Positions 25,419 through 39,189 of a stretch of 64,000 nt of DNA are shown one piece after another. The translations under genes were made by a program, and so were the position numbers. The stretch is taken from positions 143,241,917 to 143,305,916 of the forward strand of contig NC_088171.1 in assembly GCF_028769735.1 (NCBI RefSeq), in the 5' to 3' direction. The notes under the pieces are model-generated. The model saw nothing but the letters and a program-made list of their open reading frames with translations. It was not told where the DNA came from and did not search any database. Source of the stretch: Zonotrichia leucophrys gambelii (Eukaryota > Chordata > Aves > Passeriformes > Passerellidae). Positions within the stretch are counted from its first letter, which is position 1. Each line of letters opens with the position of its first letter.

Positions 25419-25799
25419 TGTGACCATGTTCACAGGCGTTTCAGGCTGAGGGAAGAGACGAGGATCTGACTCTGTTTCAGAAGGTTTGATTTATTATTTT
25501 ATAATTATATTACATTAAAACTATACTAAGAGAATAGAGGAAAGGGTTTCATCAGAAGGCTAGCTAAGTATAGAATAGGAAGGAATGATAACAAAAGCTC
25601 TGTCTCGGACTCTCTGCCCAAGCCAGCTCACTGTGATTGGCCATTAATTAGAAACATCTAACATGGACTAATCACAGACCTACCTGTTGCATTCCACAGC
25701 AGCAGATAACCATTGTTTACATTTTGTTCCTGAGGCCTCTCAGCTTCTCAGGAGGAAAAATCCTAAAGAAAGGATTTTCCATAAAATATGTCTGTGACA
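25419..25799 (-). mobile_element. Solo LTR of an endogenous retrovirus (ERVK-like)
   Basis: A 381-bp element on the minus strand. On that strand it starts TGTCACAGAC and ends GTCACA, the TG...CA boundaries of a retroviral LTR, and it is flanked by the perfect 6-bp duplication GAGGGG. A six-base duplication is the usual size for class II (betaretrovirus/ERVK-like) integrases. Inside, on the minus strand, there is a CCAAT box (GGCCAATCAC, about 25640-25630) and a polyadenylation signal AATAAA at 25495-25490, some 70 bp before the 3' end, as expected for R/U5. I recall this LTR type ('agaggcctcaggaac' and 'gaatgcaacagg' on the minus strand) as frequent in songbird genomes. There is no internal gag-pol-env sequence or second LTR, so it arose by LTR-LTR recombination. 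No gene is restorable from it. Confidence 0.9.
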
Positions 25800-25805
25800 G
25801 AGGGG
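25800..25805. repeat. Target-site duplication, right copy
   Basis: GAGGGG, identical to 25413-25418, immediately follows the LTR end. Confidence 0.88.
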
Positions 25806-26939
25806 CAGAAGGAAAGATGTGGCTCTCCTCTGCCAAGAAGGGACTGAGGGCCCTTATGAAATAACCCTGCACTGTCTATTTTCCCAAAATTTTATATTGC
25901 ACAAAGTCAAATTAAAATTATCTTGGGACAAGCACCAGCATCCTGATGTAGCCTCCTGAGCTACCTGAGGCCAGTGCAAGTGCCTGCTTTTCCTGATGCA
26001 GGAGGATCGCCTGTGTAAACTCCTCCCTGTGACTTCAGCTGTGTAATCTGTATTCAGAGAGATGCTGCCTTTGGCTTCCTTTGTCTGGCTGCTATCTGTG
26101 CAGCAGTGGCAAGGGAAATGCAGCAGACACAGCTGGAGGTGGTGTCAAGGGGGGTGGGAAGCCATCACAAGTGGAAGGCAAGAGTGAAACTTTAATTGAG
26201 ACTCTGTAAAGTGCTCTGAAAATGCTGTGTCCCTTCAGTAGAGCATGTACGGAAAATGCAAAAAGTTCCCTGTCCTGCATTTCATGCTGCCATATGTCTC
26301 TGCAGGTTTCAGTTCCTTTGCATGTAATGATTCCTCTTATTTTGGCAAGAGGGCATCCCCATGTAGGATGTTATATCCTAGGGAAAACTGGGAAAACTGG
26401 CTTGCTTTCCTTTGGCTTCTTTTACAGATTCCATAGGAACCTGTGGTCCTTGTAGGACCCCAACTTTCCCTGGACTGCAACCCAGCCACCATCACACATG
26501 CAGGGAGCAGCCTGCTCTGTCCCAGCTATGAAACAGGATTTGAGCATCATTCAGCACCAAGGCCTTAGTGAGGTTCTCTCAGCCCTAATACAAACCCCAT
26601 TGCTCAACAAGAGCTCTCACACTCTCCATCCTCTCAACTTTTGGACAAATACAAGTACAACAGCTAAAAATTCTTATTTTAATTGGGGGTGAATAAGTAC
26701 AATTTGACTTCTATCTCTGTTCCAGGCAGCCATGTATCTGTGTGGGCAGCTCCTGACCCTTTAGCAGCCAAACCTCTTTTGAGCAGGTTGTCCATGCCCT
26801 CCCTTTCCTGCATCCCCACTTTGCTCCCAGCCTGGTGGTGATGCTGACACTGAGCCAGCAAGACCACCTGAACCTCTCTGTCTTTTAGCCCTTTCTCCAG
26901 GGCTTCCTGTATGTGAAGACCTTGGAGCTGTCAGAGGCC

Positions 26940-26954
26940 AAAAAAAAAAAAAAA
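26940..26954. repeat. Poly-A run (15)
   Basis: Fifteen A's followed by an A/C-rich tail to about 26972. No retrocopy is recognisable upstream that it could be the tail of. Confidence 0.9.
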
Positions 26955-28754
26955 GAAAACCAAAACCAAACAATTGTTCATGGGGTAATCCATGCTTCAT
27001 GCTGATAAAGCACTTTTATTTCACCCAGCTGTTGGAAACAACATCTCTGTTATGTCCCGTTCCTACCAAAAATGGGACATCTGGGCTGGATGTGATTCCC
27101 AATAGTTGAGAGCGACACAGGATGAAATTTGCAGGGGTAAGGATTTGACCTGTTTGGGTATGAAGAATGAAAAAATCATAGAGTAAATCTGTGAAAAGTT
27201 CAGAAATATTTCTCTTGTGAAAATGAGGTTAGTGCAAGGAGACAGCTTTGCTCAGCATTTACCTTCTGCAAATTTCCACCCCAGTCAGCTGCAGTCATGT
27301 AAAAGAATGAGTAAATGGAATGAAGGACAACATTTTTTCACTAAATTCTTGGTTATCTGAGGATTTCCTCTGGCTTGAAAAGATAGCTACAGCCATCCAT
27401 TCCAAGAATACTTAGATGTGATCAGGTAGGGAAAAATAATCTCAAACAAATGCAGCAGAAAGAGCTTTAAATTACAGTGAGTGTCCTGACTGAGAAAAAA
27501 AAAATTCACAGGGGAAAAATCCAAAATAAAACTGCAAGAACAATGCTAATTAGAGATGTGTCAGGTGCTGGCTCTGGATTGGTGTTATGCTACTGTGTGC
27601 ATTTCAGGGACAATTGCCAGGCAAGAACTGGGGTAGATGTTGAAATCTCCCTATCATTTCTTTCCTTGAATTGACTCAGAGAAGTCCTTGGGAATGGAAG
27701 CTGGAGTGGAAAGCACACTGAAGGCTCCCCAGCCCCAGCTGGTATGTTATCTGCAGCTGTTTTCATTACTGGCTCCATTGCTGGAAATGCAATCCAGAAT
27801 GAGAGAGAAAACCGAAATCTGTGGTGAAAAACTGGCTGATGTTTTTTACCTCTGACAAACTGGTACACTTCCCAGCTTCAGCAGGCTGAGAGCAGTGGTG
27901 CTGTCCGAGCAGGCTGCTGCTGGCTGTGCACCCTGCCTCACTGCAGACTGACAGGAAATTTAGCCAGAGATGTTGAGCCTCACAACTGTGCACGAGATCG
28001 ACTCCCCAGGGTCCCCACCAGATAATTAGTGCTCTCCTGCCATGAGCAGTGATCTTTTCAAAGTCCAGCTTTCTTTTTCTGTTAAAACCAAAAGGCTTTT
28101 GCAAGCAAGGACATTAGTTACAAGTGAAAGTTTCTTTTTAATGAAATTGACACCAAGTTTCTCCCTGAGATTTTGAAGAGCTGTTTTTTTCTATATTTTA
28201 ATTTTAAAAAAACATTTCTTACAGGTGTTCCTTTTTGTGTCTCATCATACACTCTTCAGTGTTTGCTCTCTGGGTTAACCTCCAACATTGTTGGAGCTCT
28301 CTCTCCTCACTTTCAGTATATATGAGACAATCCCACCCAGTCACCAGTTTTGCTTGTGCCTCTTGTATTCCAAAGAGTGATATCTGTAAATTTTTTCCTA
28401 TATACGCTGTTTATGAAAAAACAAATGTCCAGTGCTGTTGGCTATCTGTCCTAGAAGAAATTTCTTCTGTTCAGAAGACTGGCTTATTATTGATCATACT
28501 TGGGAAAGACCCTCAAGGGTTTGCTGGGTATGGTTTACATTGTTTTAAAATGTGCTCACTCAGCCTTCAGCCATTTGCTTTCTTATTGCTTTAAGGGTGT
28601 GATTTTTGCTTAGTATTTGACTCTGTCTTAATGTTAAGATAGAAAGCAGTGGTAAAATGGGACAAAAATACTGAATTGTGTGCACATGCACAAATATCTA
28701 TGTATCTGAATATCAGTCACCAGATGTATGACAGGATTAATAAATGAAAAACTG

Positions 28755-28769
28755 TTTTTTTTTTTTTTT
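28755..28769. repeat. Poly-T run (15)
   Basis: Fifteen T's. Flanks show no recognised element on either strand. Confidence 0.9.
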
Positions 28770-31590
28770 CTAGCTGAGCTGGTTTCTTTCAGACTCTGTG
28801 ATTTACAAGGGTGTTTAGGCACTGCTCCTCACAACCCCTCTCTCTGCTCTCTACCTGTCTGCCCTGCATCCCACACATGTAAGGAGGAGCTTGTCCTCAG
28901 TGGGGAGACACCCAGGCAGGAGAGGGGTATCATGTCCTGTCCTGGCACACACACCCTGCTTTCACCCCCTCTGTCACCAGCCTGTGCACCTCCATTTTCC
29001 ATGGCTGTGGGTGAGCCCAGGCCTCGCACCAAGCCCTCTCTTTTACAGCCAAACTCAGCTCTGCACTGACAGCCCCACTGCTTGGTTCTGCTGTCATTTT
29101 GGTCTTCCAGGAGATGAGAAAATACTCACATGCAAAGCTGTAAACTGCTTGCAGATCACCTGTCTAAGCTGGTGAAAAAAACCAGAATATTCTGCTTATG
29201 ACACATCCTTTTAAGAGGGAAATATTTAGCAGGTGGATTAAGGCACTGAAGTGTGAGTGCCATTAGCCACACGTGCTAAAAGAAAGAAAAAACAGGTATA
29301 GAAAGGCAAAAATCCTGCATTATGTAAAATATTTCCTGACCATCCTACCTCAGCCACACAGTAGAAAATCTAATCCTGTTAAAATTCTTCCCATGTTCTT
29401 CTAGCATCATAAGAACCTCTAGCTTTATACACCTCTTATGAATAACTCTCCAACAACTTATATTGCCTGCGTAAGTTAAGTTTTTCTTTCTTTTTCTACT
29501 ATTTTTACTATGTGATTATTTTCTTAGTAGAGGGCTCTTTGTACACTAATGGCATTACAGAGCTGATGAGTAGTTTGATTTACATGAAGTAAAATGGGGA
29601 AAATTGCATGAGTAAGACAAGCTAATGAAGCATTGAAGAAAGAAAATGTTACTCTGCTGTCAAAAAAAAAGGTACAACAAAACCCCTCTGTATGCTGACA
29701 AGAAACCAGACAAGTAGACTTTCTGAGTAATAGATTTACCAGCACTTGTAAGTCATCATTAGTTTTGATAACATCTTCACTGGGAATGGGCCTGAACCAA
29801 ACTTTTATGTTTGAATAACTTAGCATTGGGGGGATGTGGCTAAATAAGAACTTGCAAGTGTGTCACTGTTGGTTCAATGGATTGACTCAAAATTCTGAGC
29901 CAAATGAGTCTCAGTGTTATGCTCAGCAGTAGTTTTAGATGTTCTTTTTCAGTGGAAGCTTTAGGCTGATAAGGGGCAATTTCCCTTACTGGAGAAGTGA
30001 GTTGTTAACTGCTCAGGCATATTTGTCTTGTTTGCAAGAAGCAGTGGAGAGTGGGAAATCTATGGACCTTGACTTAATTTCCCTGGAGTTGAAATGATAG
30101 TGGTTTGTTTTTTCTTCCTTTGCTTCTACAATATTCAGGCTGTAGATCTTGGTGCCTGCAATTTCTTACATTATTGGCACAGATTAAAAACCTGGTGTGA
30201 ATCACCCTCCATCCCTCCACCCAAAAAAAATAAATCACACTTAAAATTATTTGCTTAAAACCACAACCAATGCTTATGCTGAAAAAACAGTTTGTAGGAC
30301 AAAATTCAACCCCTCTGTGTTTTATGCCTTAAGGGGAAACACTTCAGGGTTGGATCTGCTGGCTTGCACTAATGCCCAAGGGCTATGATCCAAAACTGCA
30401 ATTTATTCTGCCTGATGGAAGCCTGCAGGTGTGGCTTTGTGTTTGTGTCCCAGGGCAGAGGCTTCTGTACACCTGTCAGAGCTGTGTTTCTCCCAGATAG
30501 AGCATTCATCTGTGTGTGTGCCTCCTGCATCCCCAATGAATATGCTGGGTGATATTAGCAAGCATTTCCAGGCTGTCCAGACCTGCAGCATGTGTGTGCC
30601 AGGCTTGCAGGATAAATTGGTCCAGTGTGTGCCTTGGGATTCGCTGTCTTCTAGGCCAGATTTTTGATTTTTGCCCCCTGTGAGACTGCCAGTGGCTCAG
30701 ACAGCAGGGATTAGTGATGGACACCTGGGTGGTGTTTCTGCATTCAGCCTTTTGGCAATGGCTTTGGGACCCACCCTTACAGGCTCTGGAGCATCCTTTT
30801 CTCCTCTCTGGCTCACTGGCTGTGCTCTGACACCCTGCTGGGACCACTAAATCAGGGATACTGCCTGTCTGACCTGTTCCTTCTCCCATCTCTCCCTGTC
30901 AGACCTGTCCCAGACTGACTGAGGGGTGCAGGCCACTGGCTGCAATGTCCCTTGGCCCCTCCTAAGTGCTCCTAAACTCTGTCTTGTGCCTTTTGCTTCC
31001 TTCTCACTGAGGGGATAGTGAAAAAGGAAGGAAATATTGCACAAAGACACTAAGGCCAAAAAGTCATCAGCACAAATATGAGTCCCAGCCCTTGATGAGT
31101 TGCACTGCAGCCTCTACAAGGTAATGATTTGTGCTTCATGTCACTGAAAACACCTCTCCACAGAAAATGGAGAAAGTTCAGAAATGTTTGGCTGCACATA
31201 GGGCACCACTGTCCCCAATTATTTTCAATATTGGTGACTTTGCAAGTCAGGTCAGCCCTTAACTGAGGTGCTTGTGCTGAGGCCAGCGTATCTGACTGGT
31301 TCATCTCTTCCTTCAGACTGATGAGTGAGAAACTTAGAAGGATGCATCCATATTGCTTCAGATTTGCATTAATATTCCTATACCATTGATCCACATATCC
31401 TTTTTGCATTTACTTGTAAGGGAAATGCCAAATTTGTTCTGCCTCTTGAAAGTCATTCTCTTTCTCTTATGCCCATCACTGACATTATTTGCTGCTTTCT
31501 GTATAATTTCTTCATACTTTTGTTACTTTATTGATAATTTTGAATATTTTAAACTTCTTATCAGCAAATTCAATTTACAACTGGCTTTGG

Positions 31591-31603
31591 TTTTTTTTTT
31601 TTT
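31591..31603. repeat. Poly-T run (13)
   Basis: Thirteen T's in a generally T-rich stretch (31430-31620). Confidence 0.9.
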
Positions 31604-34600
31604 AGTAATGCTATTAATGAAATTATTGTCACATCAGTCTTGAGACCAGTCCTTGAGGAACTCCAAAAATATTCTCTCTAACCCAAAAGTTCCACTTTAC
31701 GCACAGGCCACTGTCATCTCCCCATTAGTCAGTTCCTTCTCTCCAGTTTTGAATAGTGCCTCACATTTTAAATTTGCATTGCCACCACTGGAACACCCAG
31801 ACACTGGAACATGTCACAGCCAAAGTGTGATGAGGGCAGCTGGATCCTGAAGCACATCCATATGTGTTTGATACCTTTTGGCCACTCCTTGGTAGCAAGA
31901 TCTGCATGCATGTTTCACACTTGGGAACAAAACTGACTAAATCTCAAGTCCTGCTTCCTATTCCAGCATTAATAGTCTAGGAATGTTAAAGAGATCTTCA
32001 TCCCTGTCAGAGTTTTAACTTGGTTTATATGGAATTCAGTAGCCCTACCTGGTGTGTCACTTATGCACTGATCACCGTGGGCTGCTGCATGGTCCCATTC
32101 AGGCAACATCCATTTAAGTTATTTTCTCTGACTTTCCCACCAGCTGACTTCCTGCCCACCTCTTTTGGCTTCTGAAGAAATTTTTCCTTTGCTTTCACCC
32201 TCCAGGAGTGATCCTCTTACAAAAGATTGGCAGTCAAGCTGAGAGTATGACATTCATATGAAGTCAGTAAAGAGGTGATCTTATGAAAGTCAGGTCTTCT
32301 CCAAAGATCAAAGAGTTACATGAAAACCACTGAAAACGTCAGTGTGAATTGACTTCATCCGGCCTTTTATATACAACTTTTTCTGTACTGAACCCATTAA
32401 AGGTTGAATTCAATGCCAAAGCATCGCCTGACTCAAACAATTTTCAATTCTAAGATTTATACCAGGAGAGGTTCTGGAAATATAAACTTCTGTAATCTAA
32501 TTCTTAACCAAAATAAAATGACATGGCTCCTAATTTCACTGAAGCTTTGTTAATTCATACCAGCTGAAATTTTTGGTCTTTAATTTGATTTTTTTCTTCA
32601 CCCCACTCCTCCCACCTTAAAACTTCCAGTAAGTCCTCTCCCTGAAGAATCACATGGATCTGGTAGATCACAGAATTTTATTGAGTTTCACTCAGATATA
32701 TTTGGCTGGGAGAAAGGTTAGTCAAATATTTGTTAGAGGAATGCTGTATCTCCTGTGTGGAGTGACTGATTGGCATCAAGAGCCTTATCTCCCCCCATAT
32801 CACAGAGGAGTGCACCAGGCTCAATTGTCAATAAAAGCAGTATAAAGGGAAGACACTGATGCTTTGGCTGCATGAAAGGCTGTTCAGAGTTAGAAGAATA
32901 AGAAGGAGTAAAAAATGTTCATGTGATGGAAATGGAAAAGCAAGTTGTGGTGCATTGCAGAACAAAAATTCTACTCATAAGAAGAGTCAGTGGATTTAGG
33001 ATAAGTACAGGACAATTTTATCCTGTTGAGCTACTGAGTGGGACACCTCTGCTCTCAAAGCAGGGGCTGTGAAACTGAAACATGAAATTCGCCCCAGCCA
33101 AGACCATGACCAGATACTGACCAAGAAAGCAAAATAAACTAAGTTCTATGAGAAAAGTGACAGACACAATTGAGGTGGAGGGACAGAAGAAGGACATGTG
33201 GGTATGTTGCCCTACAAGTGGCAACTTTTTCATAACTTAGAACTTCCATGGTGGTAGGATTTATGCTAAATACATTGAGACTAGCACTAAATGAAAAATG
33301 TTATCGTTTTATTTTTCCACTTGCATTTCTGTATTTCTTTCATTGTGCTCTGACATTTAGTAGCCCTCTTCCTCAGGCTTGCTTTTGCTCACTTCCACCG
33401 AGAGTTAATTTGATTTTATTAGTGAAAAACAGTTTGTTTTTCTTTTCTCCATCTTGAATATCATCTCTGCTTTTAACTGCAGTTGTATTTTAACAAACTC
33501 CTTCACTGTCATTAAATATTTGGTTTATTGGGAAATAGCAAATGTATTGACACCATTTCCTTTAAATTAGTACTGAAAAATGAATCAAACACTGGGAGTT
33601 TCTCCATTGAAAATAATGAGATAATTGATGCCAGAAAATCAATTATCAGAAAAATCAGAAAATACAGCCACACTGAAGAAGTCATCAGTGGGTTAATGAA
33701 AATGAGCATGTTACATTGTTTAAGGCCCCCTTGCAAAAAGGTACAATTTAATTATAAGTCAGAGAAAATGTTTTCCATTTGCAACATGTATGATGGCATC
33801 AGAGCCTCTAGGTGCTACAGAAACATCAGTGATGCTCACAGAAACTGAAGCTTTGGTTTTCCATAGCCATACCTATGACAAAATATTCAGTAGTGGACAC
33901 TTGTTATGTCAAAACAGTGTTGGCAAACAGGAATTCCATCAAGAAATTGTGAGGCCAAGTTCAGAAAAAACGTCCTGAGTGCTGGTAACTAGAATGGTCA
34001 GGTAAATCATAAAAGACTTCCATAGCTGGAGGCATCTGAGAAAGTGCCTTTTATTCCTCCAGCTCACATTTATGTGTAGCTACGTGGATGTGAAAAACCT
34101 TTGATACTAACCAGAACAAAAATCCATGTATTTATTGTATTTATATGAGTTTGAACTCACATCTTGAGCCTTGCATCTAAACTTTTTTGCCTTTGCTGTC
34201 TCTAGCAGCAAAGTTTTGAAGTATTATCCATAGGATGATGAAGTGAAGCTTGTGTATAGGCATATGAAAATCAAAAAATTGCAGGAAAACCTATTGGAAA
34301 TATCCAAGACTAAATGTAGCAATATAGTAATGCCATTCAGAGAATAACAGGGCAACTACAGAACAAACATCAAAATCTACTATTGGACTAGTACAAACTC
34401 CCCAAAGAGCTGGTGTAGCCCCAACTGCATGCGAATTTTAAAAGAAGATCAGACAAAACACTCAGAAACACAGTGTGGAAAATGTGTCTTCTGTGATGGA
34501 CTGGATGACCTTGCTGCTTTTTTGTTCTGCTTGGCTTATCTTTGAACAATAGTGCAGTGAAGCAGTCACTGCTTTTCAAACACACTTCTGAGGAGGATAC

Positions 34601-35447
34601 AAGAATCCACGAGTGTCCTCTTGCTTCATGGCTCTCATCCCTACTCTGTAAAGCAGCATTTAGACCCAACAAGGGATGTTCCTCAGCCATTGCAGTACCA
34701 GGTACTTATGAATATCCTGAAATTGAAATTCAGGACTGGTTTTCCTTCTTGAATCCAATAATGACCCAAGTTTCCCACAGCTGAAGGGAAAGGACACCCA
34801 GCCTCTGTGTGTTATTCAGAGAAGCACAAAGGTGATGCTCTTTACTCCTTTATGATCTGGAATATTCTAATCTCAGCAAAAAGACCATTATCAGAAATGG
34901 TGGGGAACCCAGGCAAAATGGCATGCTACACATGGCTCTTGAATATTGCAAGTGCTAAATATTTGGAAGGATTTTTTTGTCCCTTGCAACTTCAATCTCA
35001 TAAAAGTCAAGCATTTTAAATACAGTAGTAGTTAATTCGATGCCCTTCTCTAGGCAGCAGAGGGAGTGGTCCTCAGGGGTCACTGGTCCTGCCCAGGAGT
35101 GTTGCCTTCTCTTTCCATTGAGGACAGAGCCTAGAAACTGCCTTAGGTTTGTTGGATGGTGGCCTCTTAGATGGCTAATCTCAGGTAAAATGAATTTTGC
35201 CCAGCATGATTAGTTTCTTCCTGTGTGTATGACCTTCTTCACTTGGATTCCACAAACAGCAATGAATAAAACTGTGTCTGGTTGAAAATACAATTATTTT
35301 TTTCTTTTCTTGACTTTATTTGAGCTTAAGCTAAGACTATCATTCTGTCCTACCTCGATCACACCCAAACCTGGGCATGAATGAGGTCTGTGGATATTAT
35401 CTTGTTCATGAAGAAATGCTACTGCCACACCCAAAATTACACATATT

Positions 35448-35508
35448 AAGGATCATAAAATATCCTGAGCTGGAAGGGACCCACAAGGACCACGGAAGTC
35501 CAACTCCT
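35448..35508 (-). mobile_element. CR1 LINE 3' end, short
   Basis: 'ggatcataaaatatcctgagctgg' then 'aagggacccacaaggacca' and 'gtccaactcc' on the plus strand are the reversed terminus of a CR1 element. Only about 60 bp remains, so this is an extremely 5'-truncated copy. Confidence 0.6.
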
Positions 35509-37791
35509 ATGTGTATGTATATGCAACTTGCAAGCTACTTATGAGATGGTATGAAGCAAGGTCTGAAGAGAAAAAGGAACTGCTAGGGCACACTTCTCTT
35601 TAATATAAAGGAAGTATGAAGCTGCACTGGGGTGACAGCAGCAGTCTGACCTCTGGCCACCCTGCAGCAGAAAAGTAGAGCCAGTTTGCCATGGTTCCAC
35701 AGCAAGTATCATCTCTTTGACTGCAATCATGCCGTATCAATTCTGTGCCATTTGCAGACCTCCCAAAGGCTGCAGGTCTGATCTACAAGGTGCACACAGT
35801 CTGTGCAGTCTTTATGCCACCTGAGTCATTGGAAGCTGGGTGTTTTGGAGAACATGCTTTATTAATGTATTTCCATAGAAAACTTCAGCAAAACAGAATT
35901 ATCAGCCTCTGTATGTCACCTGTGCCAAATCCCCCAAATCAGATGGCAATGGTAACGATTCAACATCCAGTTTATGCTCCACACTTGATGCAGTTGTTCC
36001 AGCTCTTTATACCTGGTACCTTGCGTTTGCTGCAGGTATTCACTGTCACCTTGAAGAATCCCTAGCCATGTTCCTGAGTGATGAGATGCTAGGTTTTGTG
36101 AAGGAATTTTGAAATTGTCTTTTTCAAATTATATTGCTCAAAGATCCATCCTGGAGAAGGAGGAAAAATGTGCTTGTGAATGATACAGTTGAGCTGTTGA
36201 TAAGGGCTTTGTAAAGATCAGCAACAGATGACTATGGACATGTGAATGACAGCTGTTGGCAATTCCTCTATATTGGATAGTAGTAATTCCTGCAGCCCCT
36301 GTGATTCTATCTTGGCTTCCCATGGAGATTTCACTTTCTGTATTTGTGTGTGGCCACTGGTTTGATGCAGTGCATATGGGAGAGGAAGTTATTTAGCTGC
36401 ACAGTCAATTCACCATTATCCATGGGTGGATTTTGCCTATAAGCCATGCAGTAGGTGTTGAGAGATCCAGACCTGAACCACCCAAGCCATCATTTACTAT
36501 TGCAGGCCCAGTGCCCCGTGCATGTGCCTATGCTGCTCTCAGAGACAGAGCTGGTCTCAAAACAGTGTTGCTATACTTCCAATTTATGTGAGCCAGTTGA
36601 TAAGTCCCATTGCTTTAAATTAGACCTTGAGGTCCCTGTCAGCGCTGGTTCATAAGCAACAGAGGTGTGTGGAAACCACCCTGTGACAATCACGGGTTTT
36701 ATGTGCCCCTTGCTGAATGTGGAGTGGTTCCACAGGGCCATCATGGGAGGCTTTGTCCATCACTCCCAGAGCTAGCTTCTCAAAAAGCAGCTGGTTATGG
36801 TTCAGTGCTTCATGTTGTACCTCCACTGAAGCTCTTCTGTTGCACCATGTTGGATTGGAGGCCTCCACAATGTGTAAGGATTGTGACATTTGAATCATTC
36901 CTGCCTGCATCATTACCCAGGCTTTTCTTTCACCCAGGAGATCCCTGCCTTATCATTACACTACCAATTTCTCATAATCCTCCTGTGTGCTGCATTACTG
37001 AATGTGTTGTAGGACAGGAAGGCATGTACACTTCCATTTATTCTATGCCTCTTGTACATGGTAAAATCTCTGAAGGGTCCTTACCATCGATTGATCTCTT
37101 AGCCTTAAGATGTATTGTGCAGTGAAGGCATGCAGGCCTGAAAGGGGTCTCTTGTGTGTAGGCAATCACATTATATAATCCCTTTTATGAACTGATTAAA
37201 CTCAGACTTAAAAGTGGTTAATATGTTTTATGTCTAAATGTTCTCACATGAAGATTTTCTAGTAAACTACTGCCCTGATGTTTAGAGGTTCTGCAGTCTT
37301 TCATCAAAATCAGATTGCACTCATTCATTCTTGAAACACAAGCAGATTTTGCACTGGACATTGTGCAAACCAGCAAGTCCACAGGGACCTTGCTTGAACT
37401 GCCTGTAATGTTGAGGTTGCAGGGACATGACTATTTCTTTTCTGTTGAGTAAGCAGAAGGCAGCCTATAGCTGAGCCCAGATCTTTGAAAGACAAACAAA
37501 AAAAACCAAAACAACAGCCCTTTCAGTTTTACCTTTTTGAAATGAAATGAGGGTACTATGACTATTCAAGAAAGTAGATTGCTGAGTAAGTTGTTGTCAC
37601 CTTCACAAAGCAACCTGGACTGAGTGATTTGCTGCAGTCAGAAAAAGTCTCTATTGTCATCTGTCTATGTCAGTCATTCTGCTTATTTATTCTGACCACT
37701 TAAGTACCTGTGCACCTTGAAAATCATAGAGAAAATGAAGCATGTCCTGTATGATGTTTTTTTCTTGGGAACCTTTGCTGAAGAGTGAATG

Positions 37792-37820
37792 GGATCCTGG
37801 TGTTACTGTTACCAGGATCC
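37792..37820. other. 10-bp perfect inverted repeat
   Basis: GGATCCTGGT at 37792-37801 is mirrored by ACCAGGATCC at 37811-37820 across a 9-nt spacer. A small hairpin or operator-like dyad of unknown meaning; there is no T-run, so it is not a bacterial-style terminator. Confidence 0.7.
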
Positions 37821-39189
37821 TTCACTGATGGCAATGGGTACTAGGTCAATGCCTTGGTAACTCAGATTTCCATACCTATATCCTTCATAAATTTTACCAA
37901 AATGGGACACACCAGCTCACACAGAGAGGTCACAGACTCTTTTTGTTTCAAGGTACTAAAACAAAAGTGTAGGGAGAAGTTTTACTGCAGAACTCTGTTC
38001 AGTCATGGGAGAACAAAACATGATGCAAAATCTGTAACAAGGGAATAATGATGGTGGCAAGATACTAAATTTCCTCCAAATGTAGTGCACATGACTAGAA
38101 GGCTATGAATAAACACTGGGAGAGGATGTAGAGTTCCTTTCTCAATCCCCTTTCATTTTTTTGGAATGATGGCAGCCTGATTTGCCCCAGACATGAAATA
38201 TTTTGATTCTGTCTATGGTAGGATAGTGCTAAAGAGAGATGAAGGAGATGAAGGGATGTGTGATGCTGCAGAGGAAAGTGAGGCAAGAGTGACCACAACA
38301 AGGTCATCTCTGTCTGCTCTGCTTTGGAGGTCTGCTCCATCACAGTGGTGACACAACCATGGAATCCATTTCCCAGGACATAGAGGTGAGGATGTGAAAT
38401 CCTCAGTCTGTTCAGTTCTTTAGGTGAACCAATTCACTGATATTTAGAAATTTTCATTTCACTCAACTAAAATATCCAGGGAGTAGAAAATCTAAACATG
38501 AGCTCTAGGAAACAGAGCCTATTTCAAAATATTGCTTCTGAAATTGCAAAGGCTGCCAGTAAAATAAGATAGGTAAATGTAGCACATTTGTCAGGACTTT
38601 TAAAACAAGCACCAGCTAGATGCTGCCATTTTAAAGCTAACAGTGAAAATGATTTACAGAAGCAATGTTTGGTTGTAAGTGACTGAAAAGCATGTTACCC
38701 ATTCCACTATGGATGGAGGCTGTTTCTTGATCTCAACTGCTTTTATTTAATTTCACTTCAAATAATCCCAGCATAGAGCTTTTTCTCATGCTTTCATTTT
38801 AAACTTTTTTTTCCCCACTGGCCATTTGGTTACCAATCACTGTGACAAATTCTATCTTGCTAAGTGATAGGCAATATATTTTTCTCCCTTGGAATTCTCC
38901 CTTTTTTCTCTCCCCTACAGAATTCTATTTGCCAGAATTTCATCAATTCATTAATACATACACTGAGTACTGAAATATTATAAGCAGGTTTAGCTTCAGT
39001 GATTTCATAGATTCCCCTTCACAAGATAGCCTTTATATGGGAGAAATAGCCCATTCTTTTAAGATAGAAAGGGCCATTGTCCTGTCTTTGAAATATCTCC
39101 TGTTTGGTACTCAGTGAAGATAAATTTGAGTCTTTCCTTAAATTACTTTTCACTCTGAACTGATGTGACATTTATCTCTGCTAGAGTGT

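Larger units (their letters stand above)
25806..35447. other. Unique gene-free DNA
   Basis: About 9.6 kb in which I recognise no gene, RNA or mobile element. Homopolymer runs are listed separately. Frames of 110-127 codons (27766-28104 minus, 28235-28594 plus, 30506-30889 minus, 31050-31409 minus) were read and show no family resemblance. A TAAT/ATTGAT-rich block at 33540-33720 has the texture of conserved non-coding DNA but nothing firmer. Confidence 0.6.

Noticed and set aside
34480..34530. 'gatggactggatgaccttg' resembling a CR1 3' end
   Set aside because: Only about 20 bp fits; the following bases do not continue into the CR1 terminus.
36667..37125. 152-codon plus-strand frame
   Set aside because: Cysteine/proline-rich without a recognisable pattern; the opposite strand is also open in part; no exon signals seen.
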